Shown: piece after piece, positions 50,673-59,491 of the stretch
How positions within the stretch are numbered: the first letter of the stretch is position 1
How the letters are laid out: each line of letters begins with the position of its first letter
Assembly (NCBI GenBank): GCA_964548225.1
Contig: CAZJQP010000006.1
Span: forward strand, 28,228-92,227
Reading direction: 5' to 3'
Length of the DNA stretch: 64,000 nucleotides
Source: CALMEH01 sp964548225
GTDB taxonomy: Bacteria > Acidobacteriota > Blastocatellia > Pyrinomonadales > Pyrinomonadaceae
Made by a program: the position numbers and the translations under genes
Notes under the pieces: generated by a model
Seen by the model: only the letters and a program-made list of their open reading frames with translations
Database searches by the model: none
Told to the model about the DNA's origin: nothing

Positions 50673-50712
50673 AAAAGAGCCGCCGTAATTTAATAAAAAT
50701 GGCGGCTCTTTT
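50673..50712 (-). terminator. Terminator of the TonB receptor gene
   Basis: AAAAGAGCCGCC and GGCGGCTCTTTT form a perfect 12-bp stem with a 16-base loop and a T-run on the minus strand, 9 bases after the receptor stop. Confidence 0.88.
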
Positions 50713-50720
50713 AATTTAGA

Positions 50721-53700
50721 TTAGAACTGCAAACGCAATCCGAATTGAATTTGACGATTGGAAAACGGCGAAGTCGAACGAATTCTACCGAAATCCCCCG
50801 TATTTCCAAGGTCTGTATTCGGAACGCCTAATTGCGGTGTGTTAAAGAGATTGAAAAATTCGGTGCGGAATTGAAGTTTGAATGTTTCATATACCGCGAA
50901 ATTTTTCGTTACTCCCAGATTCAGTTGATAGGTTGAAGGCGAACGCAAACTGTTGCGCTCTAATGTTCCGAAACGTCCTGTCGGAGCTTCGCGGAACGCC
51001 GCAATATTCAGATATTTGTCGCCGCTTGCCGTGTATGGATCACCGATAAGGTCAACTCTCACACCGTTTCGACGAACATCAAACGGACTGCCGCTTTGTG
51101 CGCGGAAAATTCCGTTGACTTGCCAACCGCCGAGAATTGCATCAACAAATCCATTTACATCTGCGCCGTATTCTCTGCCGCGTCCGAAAGGAATGTCATA
51201 AACCGATTCAAACGAGAAAACGTGCGGATAGTCAATTCTCGAACGGCTGAATGGTTCGACAAAGTTGATGTTTGTGTCACCGACCGAGTCGAATGCGCCT
51301 TCGCCGTTGTCCTTCGTGAGCGAATAAGTGTATGCCGCACGATATTGCCAACCGCGTGTAAAACGTCTTTCGAGTTGGATTTGCAATGAATCATATTGCG
51401 ATTTGCCGTTATCGTCGCGGACATTGACACGGTTAATAAGCGGGAAACATTTGTTATTAACCAAAGCCCGCGGACAGTTGACATTTGTTCCCGTTTCAAC
51501 GGTGCGTCCGTTCAGATTGTAATAAAGTGCAAGATTGCTTCCGCGTGTCCCAACATACGCCGCACTGATTGCCGTTGTTCCGGTTAATTGATATTGGAAC
51601 TGGACGTTATATTGTTGAACAAGAGAAGTTTTGTTATTAGGAAGAATTGCCAAAACATCTACGCCTGAAGGATTGTTCAAATTTACACTCGAAACATCAC
51701 CGAGTGGCAATGCACCGGTTGCCAGACGCGAATCGAGCGAACCGTTCGGAGCGCGTCCCGAAAGTGTGATACGAACACCATCGCCGTAACCGAAAACTGA
51801 AAATCCGCTATACGGCGGGTTTTGTGCTAATTGGTTATCAATTCCGCCGCGATCCAAGAAGTAGAAAATTCCGTAACCGCCGCGTAGAACCATTTTACCT
51901 TCGCCACCGAAATTATATGCAAATCCGAACCGCGGGCTGAAGTTGTTTTTGTCCGTATTAACCAACGAATCTTTATTGTCGGCGGCAACAATTAAACGTC
52001 CGGTCGAAATGTCGAAGTTCGCTTGGCGACCATACATTTCTGTCGGATTCGTGAAATATTCATAACGCACACCAAGGTTAAGCGTCAGATTTTTCGTTGC
52101 GCGGAAATCATCTTGAAAGAACAGCGCGTTTTCCCAATTCTTTGTTCCGACCGTGCCGAACGGCGGACCGATTTGATAGTTACAAACAAAACCGATAAGC
52201 AAATCGGCTTGCTCGAAACGAGTTGTCGCCGCGTTGCCGCACTGCGTTGGGTCGCCATTCCCAATCAGGAAGAAATAACCTTTTCCGCGATTCGGGCGAT
52301 AAAGCGCAACATCGCGGCGAAGAATAGTTCCGCCGAATTTCAGAATGTGCTTACCTGTTGTAAAACTCATACTATCAACGAGTTGATATGTATCTTGCGG
52401 AACGATATACGGACCGAAATCGCCCGTATATTCGAGCTGTCCGTTGTATCCGCCGATAAGTGCGCCGCCACCCAAACTTTCGTCGCGGTTAGCATTCGGA
52501 ATTCCGAGACTAGCCGAAACTGCTTGGTCGAAAAACGGTGGTGTGTAGCCGTATTTGATGCTGTTTGCCTGAATACGAAATTCGTTAAAAAGATTGGCGT
52601 TCAAAACCGTGCTTAAACCGATAACCACACCTTTTGTGCGAACCGGATTCGTTCCCGAACCGAATCCTGCCGGAAGTGCCGGAAGACGCGAACTTGTCGT
52701 TTGGTCTGATTTACCCCAACTGTAACGACCGAAAATTTGATTGTTTTCGTTAATCGTGCCGTCAAGTCTGATGTTAAAGCCGTCTTGCTCAACGGTTTGA
52801 TTTCTGACTGTCGCGTAGTTGTTGAAAACGCCCGGACGATTCGGCAAAGGATATGCTTGCAAATAGCGCAAAGCTACCGGATTCAGACGATTGCCCGGAA
52901 GTAAATCAAGGCGGTTGCCCGCAATCGGATTCCCGGTCAAAGGATCAATAAGCTGAATGTTGATGCCCGCCGCGAGCAATGCCGCAAAGTTTCCGGTGCG
53001 AAATTCTGCTGTCGGAACGGTTGCGAGTTCTTCGCCGAAAGGCAAGAATTGGCGCAAACCTTCGTAATCCGCGAAAAAGAAAATGCGGTCTTTGCCGACA
53101 AATGGAACAGGTCCGCCAAAAGTTCCGCCGAATTGTCCGCGCCGAAATTCACTTTTTTCCGTGTTAAACGTCGGACGCGCATCTAAATTGTCGTTGCGGA
53201 GAAACAAAAATGCGCTTCCCGTATATTTGCTTGTTCCCGATTTATAAACCGAGTTGATAACTGCGCCGCCGCCGCGTCCGAATTCGGCGGTGGCAACGCT
53301 GGTTTGCACGCGGAATTCCTGAACCGATTCGGCTGAAGGAAAAATATTAATCGTGTTGACGAGCGATTCGTTGTTGTCCACGCCGTCAAGCAAAAAGTTG
53401 TTGGCTTGCGTGCGTTGTCCGTTGACGGAAATTGCCGCGCCGCCCGTGTTGCCGCCACGATAGGTTTCGGCATTGTTTCCCGAACCCGATGCAAACCCGC
53501 CAATAACACCTTGTGTTACGCCCGGTGTCAGCCGCGCCAATTCCAAAACATTGCGTCCGTTGAGTGGTAATTCAACCGCTTCCAAACCTGAAATTACTTC
53601 GCCGACTGACGAAGTTGCCGATTCGACAAGCGGTGCGTCCGTGGTAACTTCGACAATTTCGGTTACGCCGCCCGGCTCTAAAGTGAAATTCAAAACAGCA

Positions 53701-54017
53701 ACCTGCTGAACTTCGAGCGTTATTTCCTGCCGCGAAGTTTTGAAATTCGCCTGTGTTACTTCGATACGATAACGACCGGGATTCAAAGCCAAAAAGCTGA
53801 ATTCTCCTTGTGTATCTGTCTGCGCCGTAATTGCGCGGTTTGTTGAAATCTCGGTTACGGTAATTGTTGCTCCGCCGAGTGCGCCGCCTACATTATCGGT
53901 TACGCTGCCTTGAATACGCCCTGATTCCGTCTGGGCAAATACAAAACCAACCGACAAAAGTATAAACGCCACCGCGAAAAACATTCCGCCTGCTAACTTG
54001 TTAATTGTTTTTTTCAT
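50721..54017 (-). CDS. Oar-type TonB-dependent outer-membrane receptor with carboxypeptidase-regulatory-like domain
   Basis: 1098 residues. Signal peptide; residues ~33-115 are a carboxypeptidase-regulatory-like (Ig-fold) domain ('GRIQGSVTDNVGGALGGATI', 'GEFSFLALNPGRYRIEV'); then the plug with 'LPLNGRNVLELARLTPGV' and 'NGQRTQANNFLLDGVDNNES', then a long beta barrel ending in an aromatic residue ('FGLRLQF'), the expected outer-membrane insertion signal. AAGGAGGAG precedes the ATG. It probably takes up maltodextrins. A strong promoter with palindrome lies 210-240 bases upstream; the ROK regulator gene is next upstream. Confidence 0.93.
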   Translation of the reverse strand: MKKTINKLAGGMFFAVAFILLSVGFVFAQTESGRIQGSVTDNVGGALGGATITVTEISTNRAITAQTDTQGEFSFLALNPGRYRIEVTQANFKTSRQEITLEVQQVAVLNFTLEPGGVTEIVEVTTDAPLVESATSSVGEVISGLEAVELPLNGRNVLELARLTPGVTQGVIGGFASGSGNNAETYRGGNTGGAAISVNGQRTQANNFLLDGVDNNESLVNTINIFPSAESVQEFRVQTSVATAEFGRGGGAVINSVYKSGTSKYTGSAFLFLRNDNLDARPTFNTEKSEFRRGQFGGTFGGPVPFVGKDRIFFFADYEGLRQFLPFGEELATVPTAEFRTGNFAALLAAGINIQLIDPLTGNPIAGNRLDLLPGNRLNPVALRYLQAYPLPNRPGVFNNYATVRNQTVEQDGFNIRLDGTINENNQIFGRYSWGKSDQTTSSRLPALPAGFGSGTNPVRTKGVVIGLSTVLNANLFNEFRIQANSIKYGYTPPFFDQAVSASLGIPNANRDESLGGGALIGGYNGQLEYTGDFGPYIVPQDTYQLVDSMSFTTGKHILKFGGTILRRDVALYRPNRGKGYFFLIGNGDPTQCGNAATTRFEQADLLIGFVCNYQIGPPFGTVGTKNWENALFFQDDFRATKNLTLNLGVRYEYFTNPTEMYGRQANFDISTGRLIVAADNKDSLVNTDKNNFSPRFGFAYNFGGEGKMVLRGGYGIFYFLDRGGIDNQLAQNPPYSGFSVFGYGDGVRITLSGRAPNGSLDSRLATGALPLGDVSSVNLNNPSGVDVLAILPNNKTSLVQQYNVQFQYQLTGTTAISAAYVGTRGSNLALYYNLNGRTVETGTNVNCPRALVNNKCFPLINRVNVRDDNGKSQYDSLQIQLERRFTRGWQYRAAYTYSLTKDNGEGAFDSVGDTNINFVEPFSRSRIDYPHVFSFESVYDIPFGRGREYGADVNGFVDAILGGWQVNGIFRAQSGSPFDVRRNGVRVDLIGDPYTASGDKYLNIAAFREAPTGRFGTLERNSLRSPSTYQLNLGVTKNFAVYETFKLQFRTEFFNLFNTPQLGVPNTDLGNTGDFGRIRSTSPFSNRQIQFGLRLQF

Positions 54018-54339
54018 TCTGAAAATACTCCTCCTTCAGCTTTTCATTTCCGAAAATTTATATCGGGATTCAATCTTTAAATTTATATTTGTTTGATAAA
54101 AAGCGATTTTGCGAAAACATTTCTGCTATTTTGTTTAGCAGAAATAAAACTCCCGAACTGATAAAAATCTTCAAGGGAATTCAATAATCTCGATAAAATG
54201 CTTTTGGTAGAACTTAAAGTATTCAAATTATGCCGAAAAACTAAGTTTGTTGTCAAGACAAACAAAGTATTATTTTAAAAAAATTGAAATTTTTTCTTAA
54301 ATTTCTGTGAATTCGTTATAATTTATCATTTTCGTTCGT
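54018..54339. other. Regulatory intergenic region between ROK gene and TonB receptor, no gene
   Basis: 322 bases. It carries the promoter at 54227-54256 and a leader of about 200 bases before the receptor start. The leader contains A+T-rich sequence and no ORF I would support. A short Shine-Dalgarno AAGGAGGAG (about 54025-54033) lies just before the receptor ATG. Confidence 0.6.
54227..54262 (-). promoter_or_regulatory. Sigma-70 promoter with palindromic operator for the TonB receptor
   Basis: On the minus strand TTGACA (54251-54256) and CATAAT (54227-54232) are 18 bases apart. The -35 box lies within an imperfect palindrome (TTTGTTGTC, AA, GACAAACAAA, read on the plus strand 54246-54266), a plausible operator for the ROK-family regulator encoded upstream. 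Confidence 0.6.
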
Positions 54340-55524
54340 CTAATTCGTCCGTGCAAATTTACCGACAAGGCTCAAACTGACCGCACCGATAATCGTTGGC
54401 TCATCGCCGAGCGTTGAAGCCAAAATCTTGGTTTTCGGCAGTTTTTGCTTAATGTTATCGGCAATAACGCGATTTAACTCGTCGGCAATCAAAGCCCATA
54501 CTTTTGTAACTTTACCGCTGATAATCACTGTTTCGGGACTCAAACCGACAATCAAATTAGCAATGCCGCGCCCAAGATAGCTGATGTATTGATGAACGAT
54601 TTCGCGGACAATTTCATCACCTTCACGGAATTTTGCAAAAATTTCTTCGATTTCGATGCTTTCTGCGCCCGTTGTTTCGAGATATTTTGCAATCAGAGCT
54701 TTGTTTGAAGCAAACGCTTCCCAGCATTTTCGACTGCCGCACGAACATTCAATCGAACTCTGATTGCCGACAATCATATGTCCGAATTCGCCCGCCGTTC
54801 CGGTTTGTCCGCGATAGATTTGTCCGTCAAAGACAATACCCGTGCCGATTCCTTCGGCGACGAGAACGCTGATGGAATTTTTGATTCCGTTCATTTCGCC
54901 TTTGCTGAACCAAAGTTCTGCAAGTGCAAGCGCGTTTGCGTCGTTGTCAATCACGACGGGCAAGCCTAATTCATCCGTGATTTGTTTCTTGATGTTCCAA
55001 TCTTTCCAATGGAAAAACGGAACGTAAGTAACAATTCCTGCGTTTTGGTCAACGATTCCGGGAATGCTCACACCGATTTTTGTCGTCGGATTGTTAAGTT
55101 TTTGATTGATTTTTTTGAGACGCGAAATAATTTCCCGATAAACTTCATCCACGTCGGGCGAAGTCGGAAAACTTTCTTTTTCGAGAATTTTTCCGGCTAA
55201 ATCGGCGGTCGCAATAGTTGTTGTCGTCGGCGTAATGTCAACGCCGATGGCAACAGCTTCGTTTCTTTTCAGATGAAGCAATTTCGGTTTGCGTCCACCG
55301 GTGGATTCGCCCGCGCCGGTTTCTTCGATAAAGCCTTCTTCAATCAAAGAATCAACCAGAGTCGAAATCGTCGAGCGTTGCAAATCGGTTTGACGTGCAA
55401 TTTCCGCCCGTGAAATCGGCTCTCTTTCTCTGACATAATTCAGCACTATTTGGCGATTTATATCCCGAATCGTATTTGACCGCGCAACCTGTGTTTTCGC
55501 TTTTTGTAAATAAATTCTTCGCAT
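54340..55524 (-). CDS. ROK-family transcriptional regulator (XylR/NagC type)
   Basis: 394 residues from ATG 55524; a GTG at 55536 lies before the likely transcription start. The N-terminal winged helix-turn-helix ('ISRAEIARQTDLQRSTISTL', about 40-60) is followed by a ROK sugar-binding/kinase-like fold with a phosphate loop ('AIGVDITPTTTTIATADL'), 'IDNDANALALAE', 'GIGTGIVFDGQIYRG' and the zinc motif 'CSCGSRKCWEAF'. Such proteins are usually repressors relieved by a sugar. It sits at the head of the starch locus and probably controls the TonB receptor and enzymes. Confidence 0.92.
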   Translation of the reverse strand: MRRIYLQKAKTQVARSNTIRDINRQIVLNYVREREPISRAEIARQTDLQRSTISTLVDSLIEEGFIEETGAGESTGGRKPKLLHLKRNEAVAIGVDITPTTTTIATADLAGKILEKESFPTSPDVDEVYREIISRLKKINQKLNNPTTKIGVSIPGIVDQNAGIVTYVPFFHWKDWNIKKQITDELGLPVVIDNDANALALAELWFSKGEMNGIKNSISVLVAEGIGTGIVFDGQIYRGQTGTAGEFGHMIVGNQSSIECSCGSRKCWEAFASNKALIAKYLETTGAESIEIEEIFAKFREGDEIVREIVHQYISYLGRGIANLIVGLSPETVIISGKVTKVWALIADELNRVIADNIKQKLPKTKILASTLGDEPTIIGAVSLSLVGKFARTN

Positions 55525-55538
55525 AGTCTGAAGCACTT

Positions 55539-55568
55539 ATCTTGAAGCCCAAAAAATCATTTTGTCAA
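55539..55568 (-). promoter_or_regulatory. Candidate promoter of the ROK gene
   Basis: On the minus strand TTGACA (55563-55568) and CAAGAT (55539-55544) are 18 bases apart, giving a leader of only about 8-10 bases before ATG 55524, so the transcript would be nearly leaderless. Confidence 0.4.
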
Positions 55569-55638
55569 TCCGAGTAAAAAAAAATTGCAGTCGAGAATAA
55601 AAGAAACTGTTGTTTTAATCAATATTTATCGAATGTTT

Positions 55639-55667
55639 TTGACTTGTAAGATTTTTTTCCCGACAAT
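55639..55667 (+). promoter_or_regulatory. Candidate promoter of the YceI gene
   Basis: TTGACT (55639-55644) and GACAAT (55662-55667) are 17 bases apart; the ATG lies 47 bases downstream with AGGAGAATTACAAA before it. Confidence 0.4.
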
Positions 55668-55713
55668 GGATGTAATGCCATCAAAAGCAAAAATAATTTA
55701 GGAGAATTACAAA

Positions 55714-56388
55714 ATGAAGAAAGTTTTTATTATTTCAGGAATCATCTTCGCCCTTTTCGGTGCGATTTTTTTCATCGGTTTCAACACTTTGGCGGAAAAT
55801 ACGTCGGTCGTCGAACGCTTTAACGTCCCGAACAAAAAGGACGAAGGAATGACCGGCGCATATAGTTTTGATAAAGCGCACAGCGCAATCGGTTTTCGCG
55901 TCAGACATATGGGACTGGCTGATGTTCCGGGATATTTCAAAGATTTCAAAGGAACGATAAATTATGATGCGAAAGACATTACAAAGTCTTCGGTCGAATT
56001 TACGGCAATGATGACGAGCGTTGACACGCGCAATGAGGGACGCGATAAACATCTTCGCACGGCTGATTTTTTTGATGTCGAAAAATTCCCTGAAATGACT
56101 TTCAAAAGCACGAAAGTTGAAAAGAAAGGAAAAAATCTGATGATTACAGGAGATTTGACAATGCGCGGCGTAACCAAATCAATCACATTCCCGTTCACCG
56201 TCGCCGGATTTTTACCCGATCAAAGAAGTGGCGGAATGAAAATGGGAGCTTACGCCGAAACCACCATCAATCGCCGCGATTTCGGCGTAAATTACGGCAC
56301 AAATCTTCCAAATGGAACGCAAATGCTCTCAGATAATGTTGTCGTCGTTTTGAATATCGAAGCAAATATGCCGGGCGCGACGAAATAA
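55714..56388 (+). CDS. YceI-family secreted lipid-binding-like protein
   Basis: 224 residues, with an N-terminal membrane helix or signal peptide (about 5-26) and the YceI lipocalin-like fold: 'YSFDKAHSAIGFRVRHMGLA' (about 48), 'GTINYDAKDITKSSVEFT', 'HLRTADFFDVEKFPEMTFKS' (about 110) and 'INRRDFGVNYG'. YceI-like proteins bind isoprenoids or fatty-acid amides in the periplasm; the physiological role here is not clear. AGGAGA precedes the ATG. Convergent with the HTH gene; a stem-loop lies between. Confidence 0.92.
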   Translation: MKKVFIISGIIFALFGAIFFIGFNTLAENTSVVERFNVPNKKDEGMTGAYSFDKAHSAIGFRVRHMGLADVPGYFKDFKGTINYDAKDITKSSVEFTAMMTSVDTRNEGRDKHLRTADFFDVEKFPEMTFKSTKVEKKGKNLMITGDLTMRGVTKSITFPFTVAGFLPDQRSGGMKMGAYAETTINRRDFGVNYGTNLPNGTQMLSDNVVVVLNIEANMPGATK

Positions 56389-56398
56389 TTTTATTGAC

Positions 56399-56448
56399 GA
56401 TGAGAAGAAGCGACCGTGAGAAAAATCTCTCCGTCGCTTCTTCTCATC
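56399..56448. terminator. Stem-loop between convergent yceI and HTH-like genes
   Basis: GATGAGAAGAAGCGAC (56399-56414) and GTCGCTTCTTCTCATC (56433-56448) are a perfect 16-bp inverted repeat. There is no strong T-run, so termination efficiency is uncertain. Confidence 0.6.
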
Positions 56449-56455
56449 ATCTTAC

Positions 56456-56983
56456 TTAAGCCGCCAATTTTAATTCGACTTGCTCGCCCGCTTTTTCCTG
56501 CCGTTTGGCTTCCATTGATTTCACGTTGTCAACGAGCGGACGGCTGAGTTTATCAACCAACCATACCCGATAAACTTCTGCTTCTTCCGCTTTGTTCGTC
56601 CAACGTGCGCGGTCAAGCATTGTCAAAGCCATTTCGAGCGCGTGATGTTGTCCGGCGCGGTCTTGCCGGCTTTCAAAATAACGATAAACCTGCTCCAAAT
56701 TCTGCACGCTTCGACGTGCTGTTTCGACATCTTTAAAACCTAATTTTCCGCGAAAATAACGCGAATAAACATTCATCGGATAATTCGTCGAAGTATATAA
56801 ATCAAAATAGTTGTCAATCAACCCGGCTTGATGCAAAACTGAACCGACATAACTCGGTTTCGCACCCGAAACTGCCGCGATTGACTCAATTTCCGTTGTG
56901 CCGCTTTTGAACAGCGAAAGAATTATTTCCTTCTTGCTCTGAACAGCTTCTTTTTGATTAAATTCTAAAATTTTATTTGTCAT
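56456..56983 (-). CDS. Small HTH-like protein, possible transcriptional regulator
   Basis: 175 residues from ATG 56983, fixed by AGGAGG 8 bases upstream; a longer frame to 57121 covers promoter sequence. The N-terminal half resembles a helix-turn-helix ('TEIESIAAVSGAKPSYVGSV', about 33-52), and the rest is helical ('DVETARRSVQNLEQVYRYF', 'RWTNKAEEAEVYRVWL'). No other domain is recognised. A promoter-like TTTACT-17-TATCCT lies at 57045-57073. Stress or metabolic regulation is a guess only. Confidence 0.65.
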   Translation of the reverse strand: MTNKILEFNQKEAVQSKKEIILSLFKSGTTEIESIAAVSGAKPSYVGSVLHQAGLIDNYFDLYTSTNYPMNVYSRYFRGKLGFKDVETARRSVQNLEQVYRYFESRQDRAGQHHALEMALTMLDRARWTNKAEEAEVYRVWLVDKLSRPLVDNVKSMEAKRQEKAGEQVELKLAA

Positions 56984-57044
56984 TTTTCTGCCTCCTCTTT
57001 CTTGATTGCTTAGATGTTGCATCAATGAAACAAGTTGCAAATTA

Positions 57045-57073
57045 AGGATAACTTTTTTTGCCGCAAAAGTAAA
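57045..57073 (-). promoter_or_regulatory. Candidate promoter of the HTH-like gene
   Basis: On the minus strand TTTACT (57068-57073) and TATCCT (57045-57050) are 17 bases apart, about 60 bases before the ATG. Confidence 0.4.
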
Positions 57074-57202
57074 GCAAAATATATTATTTTTCAATAGTTT
57101 AGCTATCTCTTTTGATTTCAACTTTTAGACATCAAAACCTAAGAAAAGAGACGAACAATTAAGGTAAAAATGAGCAAAAATAAAGCACAAATAGTGTAGG
57201 AT

Positions 57203-57970
57203 TCAGAGCTTTTTCAAGCCAAGCAATTGCATCGCGCAAAGCCATAAAAAACGCGGATTTAGAACCAAATATCTGCGCCAAAGTCTGCGCGGTTCTTGAA
57301 TTAGGCGAAACAACCATTCAAGTCCCAAGTTTCCGAGCCACGCAGGAGATTCTTTAACATAACCGGCATAAAAATCGAATGATGCACCGACTCCGAGCAT
57401 CACGGATTGCAGTTTTTCTTTGTGCGCCGACATCCAATTTTCCTGTTTCGGACAGCCCAACCCCATAAACAAAATGTCGGGTTTTGCCGCATTGATGTCT
57501 GCCGTAATTTCTGCATCTTCCGTTTCTGTCAAAGGTCGAAACGGTGGCGAATAAGCGTAGGTGATTTTCAAATCGGGCAATTCCCTTTTCGCCCTAACTT
57601 GGATTGCATCAATAACTTTTTGTTGCCCGCCATAAAACCCGACAGTCAAATTGTTGGTTGAAGCAAATTCCATCAAACTTATCATCAAATCATTTGCACG
57701 CACACGCGAAGCCGTTTTTTTGCCCTGCAGTTTTTGCATCCAGACTAGCGGCATTCCATCCGTTACAATTAAATCTGCGCTGTTGACCTTCAAGCCGAAG
57801 TCTGCGTTATCGTGCGATTCCATAACCATATGGACGGTTGAGAAACAGACGTATCCACCGCGTTTTTCATTGACCAATTCAACAATTTTGGCAATTGCAG
57901 ATTCGTGCGTAATGACATCAGGAAAAAGACTGACAACGCGAACGCGATTTGATTTTTCGATTTTTTCCAT
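57203..57970 (-). CDS. WecG/TagA/CpsF-family glycosyltransferase
   Basis: 255 residues from ATG 57970 (MEKIEKS); a GTG-started extension has no ribosome site. It transfers a sugar (often N-acetylmannosamine or its derivative) to a lipid-linked acceptor at the membrane. Family signatures: 'VCFSTVHMVMESHDNADF', 'LIVTDGMPLVWMQKLQG', 'TVGFYGGQQKVIDA' and 'DILFMGLGCPKQENWMS', with a C-terminal aromatic/basic helix ('EWLFRLIQEPRRLWRRY') used to bind the membrane. It lies 54 bases after the GT4 gene and belongs to the same polysaccharide cluster. Confidence 0.9.
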   Translation of the reverse strand: MEKIEKSNRVRVVSLFPDVITHESAIAKIVELVNEKRGGYVCFSTVHMVMESHDNADFGLKVNSADLIVTDGMPLVWMQKLQGKKTASRVRANDLMISLMEFASTNNLTVGFYGGQQKVIDAIQVRAKRELPDLKITYAYSPPFRPLTETEDAEITADINAAKPDILFMGLGCPKQENWMSAHKEKLQSVMLGVGASFDFYAGYVKESPAWLGNLGLEWLFRLIQEPRRLWRRYLVLNPRFLWLCAMQLLGLKKL

Positions 57971-58024
57971 ATCGGATTTTTGGGAACAAATCACAGTAGC
58001 GATTTGGCAGAGTTTGCCCGTTCG

Positions 58025-59086
58025 CTACTGCTCAACGGTTCTGATTTCACGGTAAATTTGTTCTAATTTTTTAATATAATCGGTCAGATTAAATTTTTCC
58101 TCCACAGTTTTCCGCGCATTTCGGCGAATTTCTTCCAAATCGTGTTTGCCTGAAAGTATGTATTCCATTTTTTCGATTAATTGGGAAGTGTTTTTCGGCT
58201 TAATTAAAAATCCGTTGAAATTGTCTTTGATAACTGCACCGATTGAAGCCATTTCGGAAACAACGACAATATTTCGCGCCGCCATTGCTTCAAGCATCGC
58301 AATCGGCAAGCCTTCGCCATAGCGCGACGGAAGCAAAAAAATGTCGCTTTCGGCAAGTTCTCTTTGTTTTGTTCTACCTGCAATTATGCCGCCGAAATGA
58401 AATTTTTCACCAAGAACCTGACGCATTGTTTCGATGAAATAATCCTGCATTTCACCCGCGCCAAAAGCTCGAAAAGTGAAATCATAATTATCCGTTTTTA
58501 AGATGCAAATAACTTCAATAATTTCATTTAAGCCCTTGGATTCATTTAATCGTCCAAGAAAAATTATTGTTTTCTTTTTCTTTTGCGTCGCCGGAAAATC
58601 TTCAACCGCGACAGCGTTTTCCAAAACTTTAATATTTAATCCTTGCCAAAGATTTTCAACGATTTGCTTTTCCAATTCGCTCAAAACGACAACCGCATTA
58701 GCTGCACGAACCATTTTTTCGGCGATTTTTTTCAACGCGGCGTTTTCAAAATCACGCGCCAAAAATTTGCCACCGTGAATGTGTAGAAGAATAGGACAAT
58801 TTGCCGTTTTAACAAGCGCAAAATCACGAACAATTGAAAGCGGATTGAAAGCCGTGTTAATGTGCGCTATATCAAATTTCTCACGTTTTATTATCTTGGA
58901 AAATTGAATTGGTAAATTTATTTGTTTTAAAATCCACGCCGGATTTTGACGTTCGCCGTCGCGTCTGCCCGCACTGAAATGTGTGTAATCAAAATTGCCA
59001 CGCTCAACAATTTGACGCACAACGGTTGAAATTCCGCTGACGTTTTCATTTTCGTCAAGACTCGGCGCGGTGATTAGGATTTTCAT
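58025..59086 (-). CDS. GT4-family glycosyltransferase
   Basis: 353 residues. GT-B fold with C-terminal donor-binding domain: 'KTIIFLGRLNESKGLNEIIE' (about 195), 'ESDIFLLPSRYGEGLPIAML' (the E-x7-E motif, about 275) and 'FNGFLIKPKNTSQLIEKMEY'. The N-domain has 'IDGS'-like 'SGISTVVRQIVE'. It probably adds a sugar to a lipid-linked oligosaccharide on the cytoplasmic face. It is cotranscribed with wecG and divergent from the sugar-transferase gene. Confidence 0.9.
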   Translation of the reverse strand: MKILITAPSLDENENVSGISTVVRQIVERGNFDYTHFSAGRRDGERQNPAWILKQINLPIQFSKIIKREKFDIAHINTAFNPLSIVRDFALVKTANCPILLHIHGGKFLARDFENAALKKIAEKMVRAANAVVVLSELEKQIVENLWQGLNIKVLENAVAVEDFPATQKKKKTIIFLGRLNESKGLNEIIEVICILKTDNYDFTFRAFGAGEMQDYFIETMRQVLGEKFHFGGIIAGRTKQRELAESDIFLLPSRYGEGLPIAMLEAMAARNIVVVSEMASIGAVIKDNFNGFLIKPKNTSQLIEKMEYILSGKHDLEEIRRNARKTVEEKFNLTDYIKKLEQIYREIRTVEQ

Positions 59087-59491
59087 TTAAATCGCTTTGC
59101 CTTTCGACAAACGAAAAGAATAACCTAAATGTTAGCCGAACAAAAGTTGCAACTGCGGCGCGTTTAGCTTAAAAAATAAAGTAGTGAACTGAAAGTAGTT
59201 TTTAATTATCCACAGATAATACGAATCAAGGACAGAAAATCAGGGGAAATTTTGTTATATCTTTCGGCTTTATCAATTATTAAATATCAATTATCCATTA
59301 TTTTTAGCGTTTAAAAGCGAAATACTGCTGAGAAAGTTGATAATTGATAATGAATAATTGATAAATCGAGTGTTTTGGCTTTCTACCCTTGATTCACATA
59401 GATAATATCAAAATGAATCTAAATAAAATCATCTGTGTTCATTTGTGGACAAATTTTCTTCAGTTTGCTGATTGAAATAAATCAGCACTTA
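59087..59491. other. Intergenic region with composite long inverted repeat, no gene
   Basis: 405 bases between divergent glycosyltransferase genes. Two nested palindromes lie at 59215-59460: GAATCAAGG/CCTTGATTC (near 59222 and 59392) and TATCAATTATTAAATA/TAATTGATAATGAATAATT words. ATCTGTGTTCATTTGTGGA near 59440 pairs with TCCACAGAT near 59213. Promoters in both directions are expected but not resolvable by eye. Confidence 0.5.
59213..59460. repeat. Composite word-repeat palindrome (about 245 bp)
   Basis: TCCACAGAT near 59213 pairs with ATCTGTGTTCATTTGTGGA near 59430-59450; GAATCAAGG pairs with CCTTGATTC; and tandem ATTGATAAT words pair with TATCAATTATT words in the middle. It is the longest of the palindromes in the window. 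Confidence 0.6.

Noticed and set aside
54083..54265. Minus-strand ORF of 60 codons in the TonB promoter region
   Set aside because: It overlaps the strong promoter and palindrome, has no ribosome site and no recognisable protein character.
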